Assembly (NCBI RefSeq): GCF_002099425.1
Contig: NW_018344106.1
Location: forward strand, 434,001-498,000
Source of the DNA: Phascolarctos cinereus
Lineage: Eukaryota; Chordata; Mammalia; Diprotodontia; Phascolarctidae
Length of the DNA stretch: 64,000 nucleotides
Direction: 5' to 3'
Shown here: one piece after another, positions 62,561 to 64,000 of the stretch
How the letters are laid out: each line of letters begins with the position of its first letter
Numbering within the stretch: position 1 is the first letter of the stretch
Notes under the pieces: model-generated
Told to the model about the DNA's origin: nothing
Database searches by the model: none
Seen by the model: only the letters and a program-made list of their open reading frames with translations
Position numbers and translations under genes: made by a program

Positions 62561-64000
62561 CAGTTACTTTCCTTTTGTTTGCTCCAAGCAGGGCCTGAAG
62601 TTGACCCAGGAGCCAGTGCCAACTTGATGACCCATCCAGTTATAGACGCTCTGAGCAGAGCAGATATCTCTTTGTGGCTCATGGGCACTGGTTTTCTGAT
62701 GGATGGAACTTGTCTCTGCAGGCCTGCTCGGGGGCATGGACGGCAGCAGAACATACACTGGAAAGGAGTGGACACGCCCCAGTGAAGACTGGCCTACAGG
62801 GCTGGCACAGACCCTCTCCTGCAGAAGTCTGGCTGGACCGTTTGGACAAACAGCATCACAAAGCACAAAAATATCTGGGACCTGTGTCAATGAGGGCATG
62901 CCCACAGCTGTGTGCCAATGTTAACCTCCCTGGAAGCATCATAGGGCCTCATGTGCCCTGGGCCAGTTACTGAGATCGCGTGCACCTGCACACCCTCCCT
63001 GTGGCCTGGCTCTCTGACTCCAGGAGAGATCGAGGCCAGACGTGGTGCTCTCTATCAGTGTGGTGAAGGGCCAAGCTGGCCGGGAAGTCCCTGATCCCGG
63101 CCTCAGCACCCTGGGAACATTGGCCTGAGGCCACTGGATCTTTGGATGTTTCCTGTCATAAATCACCTTGGCACCCAAGTGGAGGGCAGCCTGGAGTGGG
63201 GAGAGACTGGAGGCCAGCAGATCCACCAGCAGCTACTGTGACAATGTGGGGGCAAGGGGGCGAGGTGCTGAACCAGGTGGCTGGCTGTGAGGTAACAAAG
63301 GAGAGAGAGTTTCCCTGAAGGGAGGATGGATGAGACATGGTCACATATCACAGAGGCTGTGAGGGAGGGCAGTGGTGACCTTGGCAGTGAGGAAAGGTGA
63401 TGAGTTCAGTGTTGACTCACTGAGGTGGAGATGTCTCCAGGACATGCAGGAGGAGATGCCGTGAGGCAGCTGGTAATGGGGGACCAGGAGAGAGGGAATA
63501 ACTGATGTGAAGATGAAATGAATGTGTGATGGCAGTTTCACAGAGGATGACGTGAGTCTTTGAGAATGCAGCTGATCATAAAATGGCCGTGAGCAAGATG
63601 TACAGATGCCCAGCCCCCAACCCACTTCAGGATGAAAAGTGAGGGCATCCTGCATGATCAGGGAAGGCCCAACTTGGCCAACAGTGCTTCATTTTTGTGG
63701 GCAAGGAGATTGGATCCCAGGGAGGGGAGAGGAGCCCCCAGCCTCACACAGCCAAGAACCCAGGGCTGGGCTCCCTTCCCCACTCCATGTGGCGGCCTTC
63801 GGGTCTGTGGCTCACCCACATCCCCCAAGGATGCTTACCCATATCATACACAGGGCACTTGTTCAGCTGTAAGGATATGGTAAGAGAGGGACCATGGCAG
63901 TGATTAACCTTGTGTCACTCTACCAGGAATGCGCCAGGACAGACTCAGCAGCACCAGACAGTGTGAGCATGTAATGTGTTACTTACTGGAAATTCAATCT
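62561..64000. other. Intergenic to window end
   Basis: 63340-63600 weakly resembles the long ancient repeat family. Nothing else supported. Confidence 0.35.

Noticed and set aside
62058-62627. 189-aa plus-strand open frame
   Set aside because: Largely overlaps CR1/L3-type antisense sequence; no protein family recognised.

Overview
The window is mammalian nuclear DNA, and the repeats point to a marsupial. It holds many copies of the metatherian tRNA-type SINE (G-G-G-C-A-G-C-T-A-G-G-T-G-G head, box-B-like GTTCAAATC core), CORE-SINE/MIR relatives, a marsupial-type L1 and an ORF2-less L1 (HAL1), L2, an old CR1/L3 LINE, a Tigger DNA transposon and many microsatellites. The species cannot be fixed from the sequence.

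Only one protein-coding gene is certain: the 3' half of WSCD1 on the plus strand. Four exons (3794-3953, 6802-6966, 9588-9788, 20460-20815) join in phase and encode the last 293 residues: the end of the second WSC domain and the whole sulfotransferase domain, up to the stop at 20813-20815. The 5' half lies outside the window. The product is a Golgi type II membrane sulfotransferase, reported to act on sialic acid.

Layout. 1-960: an L1 ORF2 remnant cut by two SINEs. 961-20815: WSCD1 introns and exons. The last intron (10.7 kb) contains an ancient long repeat split by a mitochondrial ND2 insertion (NUMT), a 2.7 kb HAL1 with an exact 11-bp target-site duplication, a (CCAT)n array, a SINE nested in a MIR with an exact 12-bp duplication, and a solo LTR. 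The NUMT, HAL1 and LTR are all antisense to the gene. 20816-21200: a CA-rich start of the 3' UTR. 21200-64000: apparently intergenic, mostly decayed repeats, including a CR1/L3 element with recognisable reverse transcriptase (24405-27100), a nested Tigger/L1/SINE complex (49230-52900), a 245-bp AAGGG/AAGG array (33936-34180) and a 473-bp GATA array (55887-56359).

Two short segments at 38123-38237 and 38680-38711 have good splice signals and join in frame to a stop; they are the best candidate for an unannotated transcript. No new multi-gene system was found. The most informative structures are the HAL1, the dated nested insertions and this candidate exon pair.
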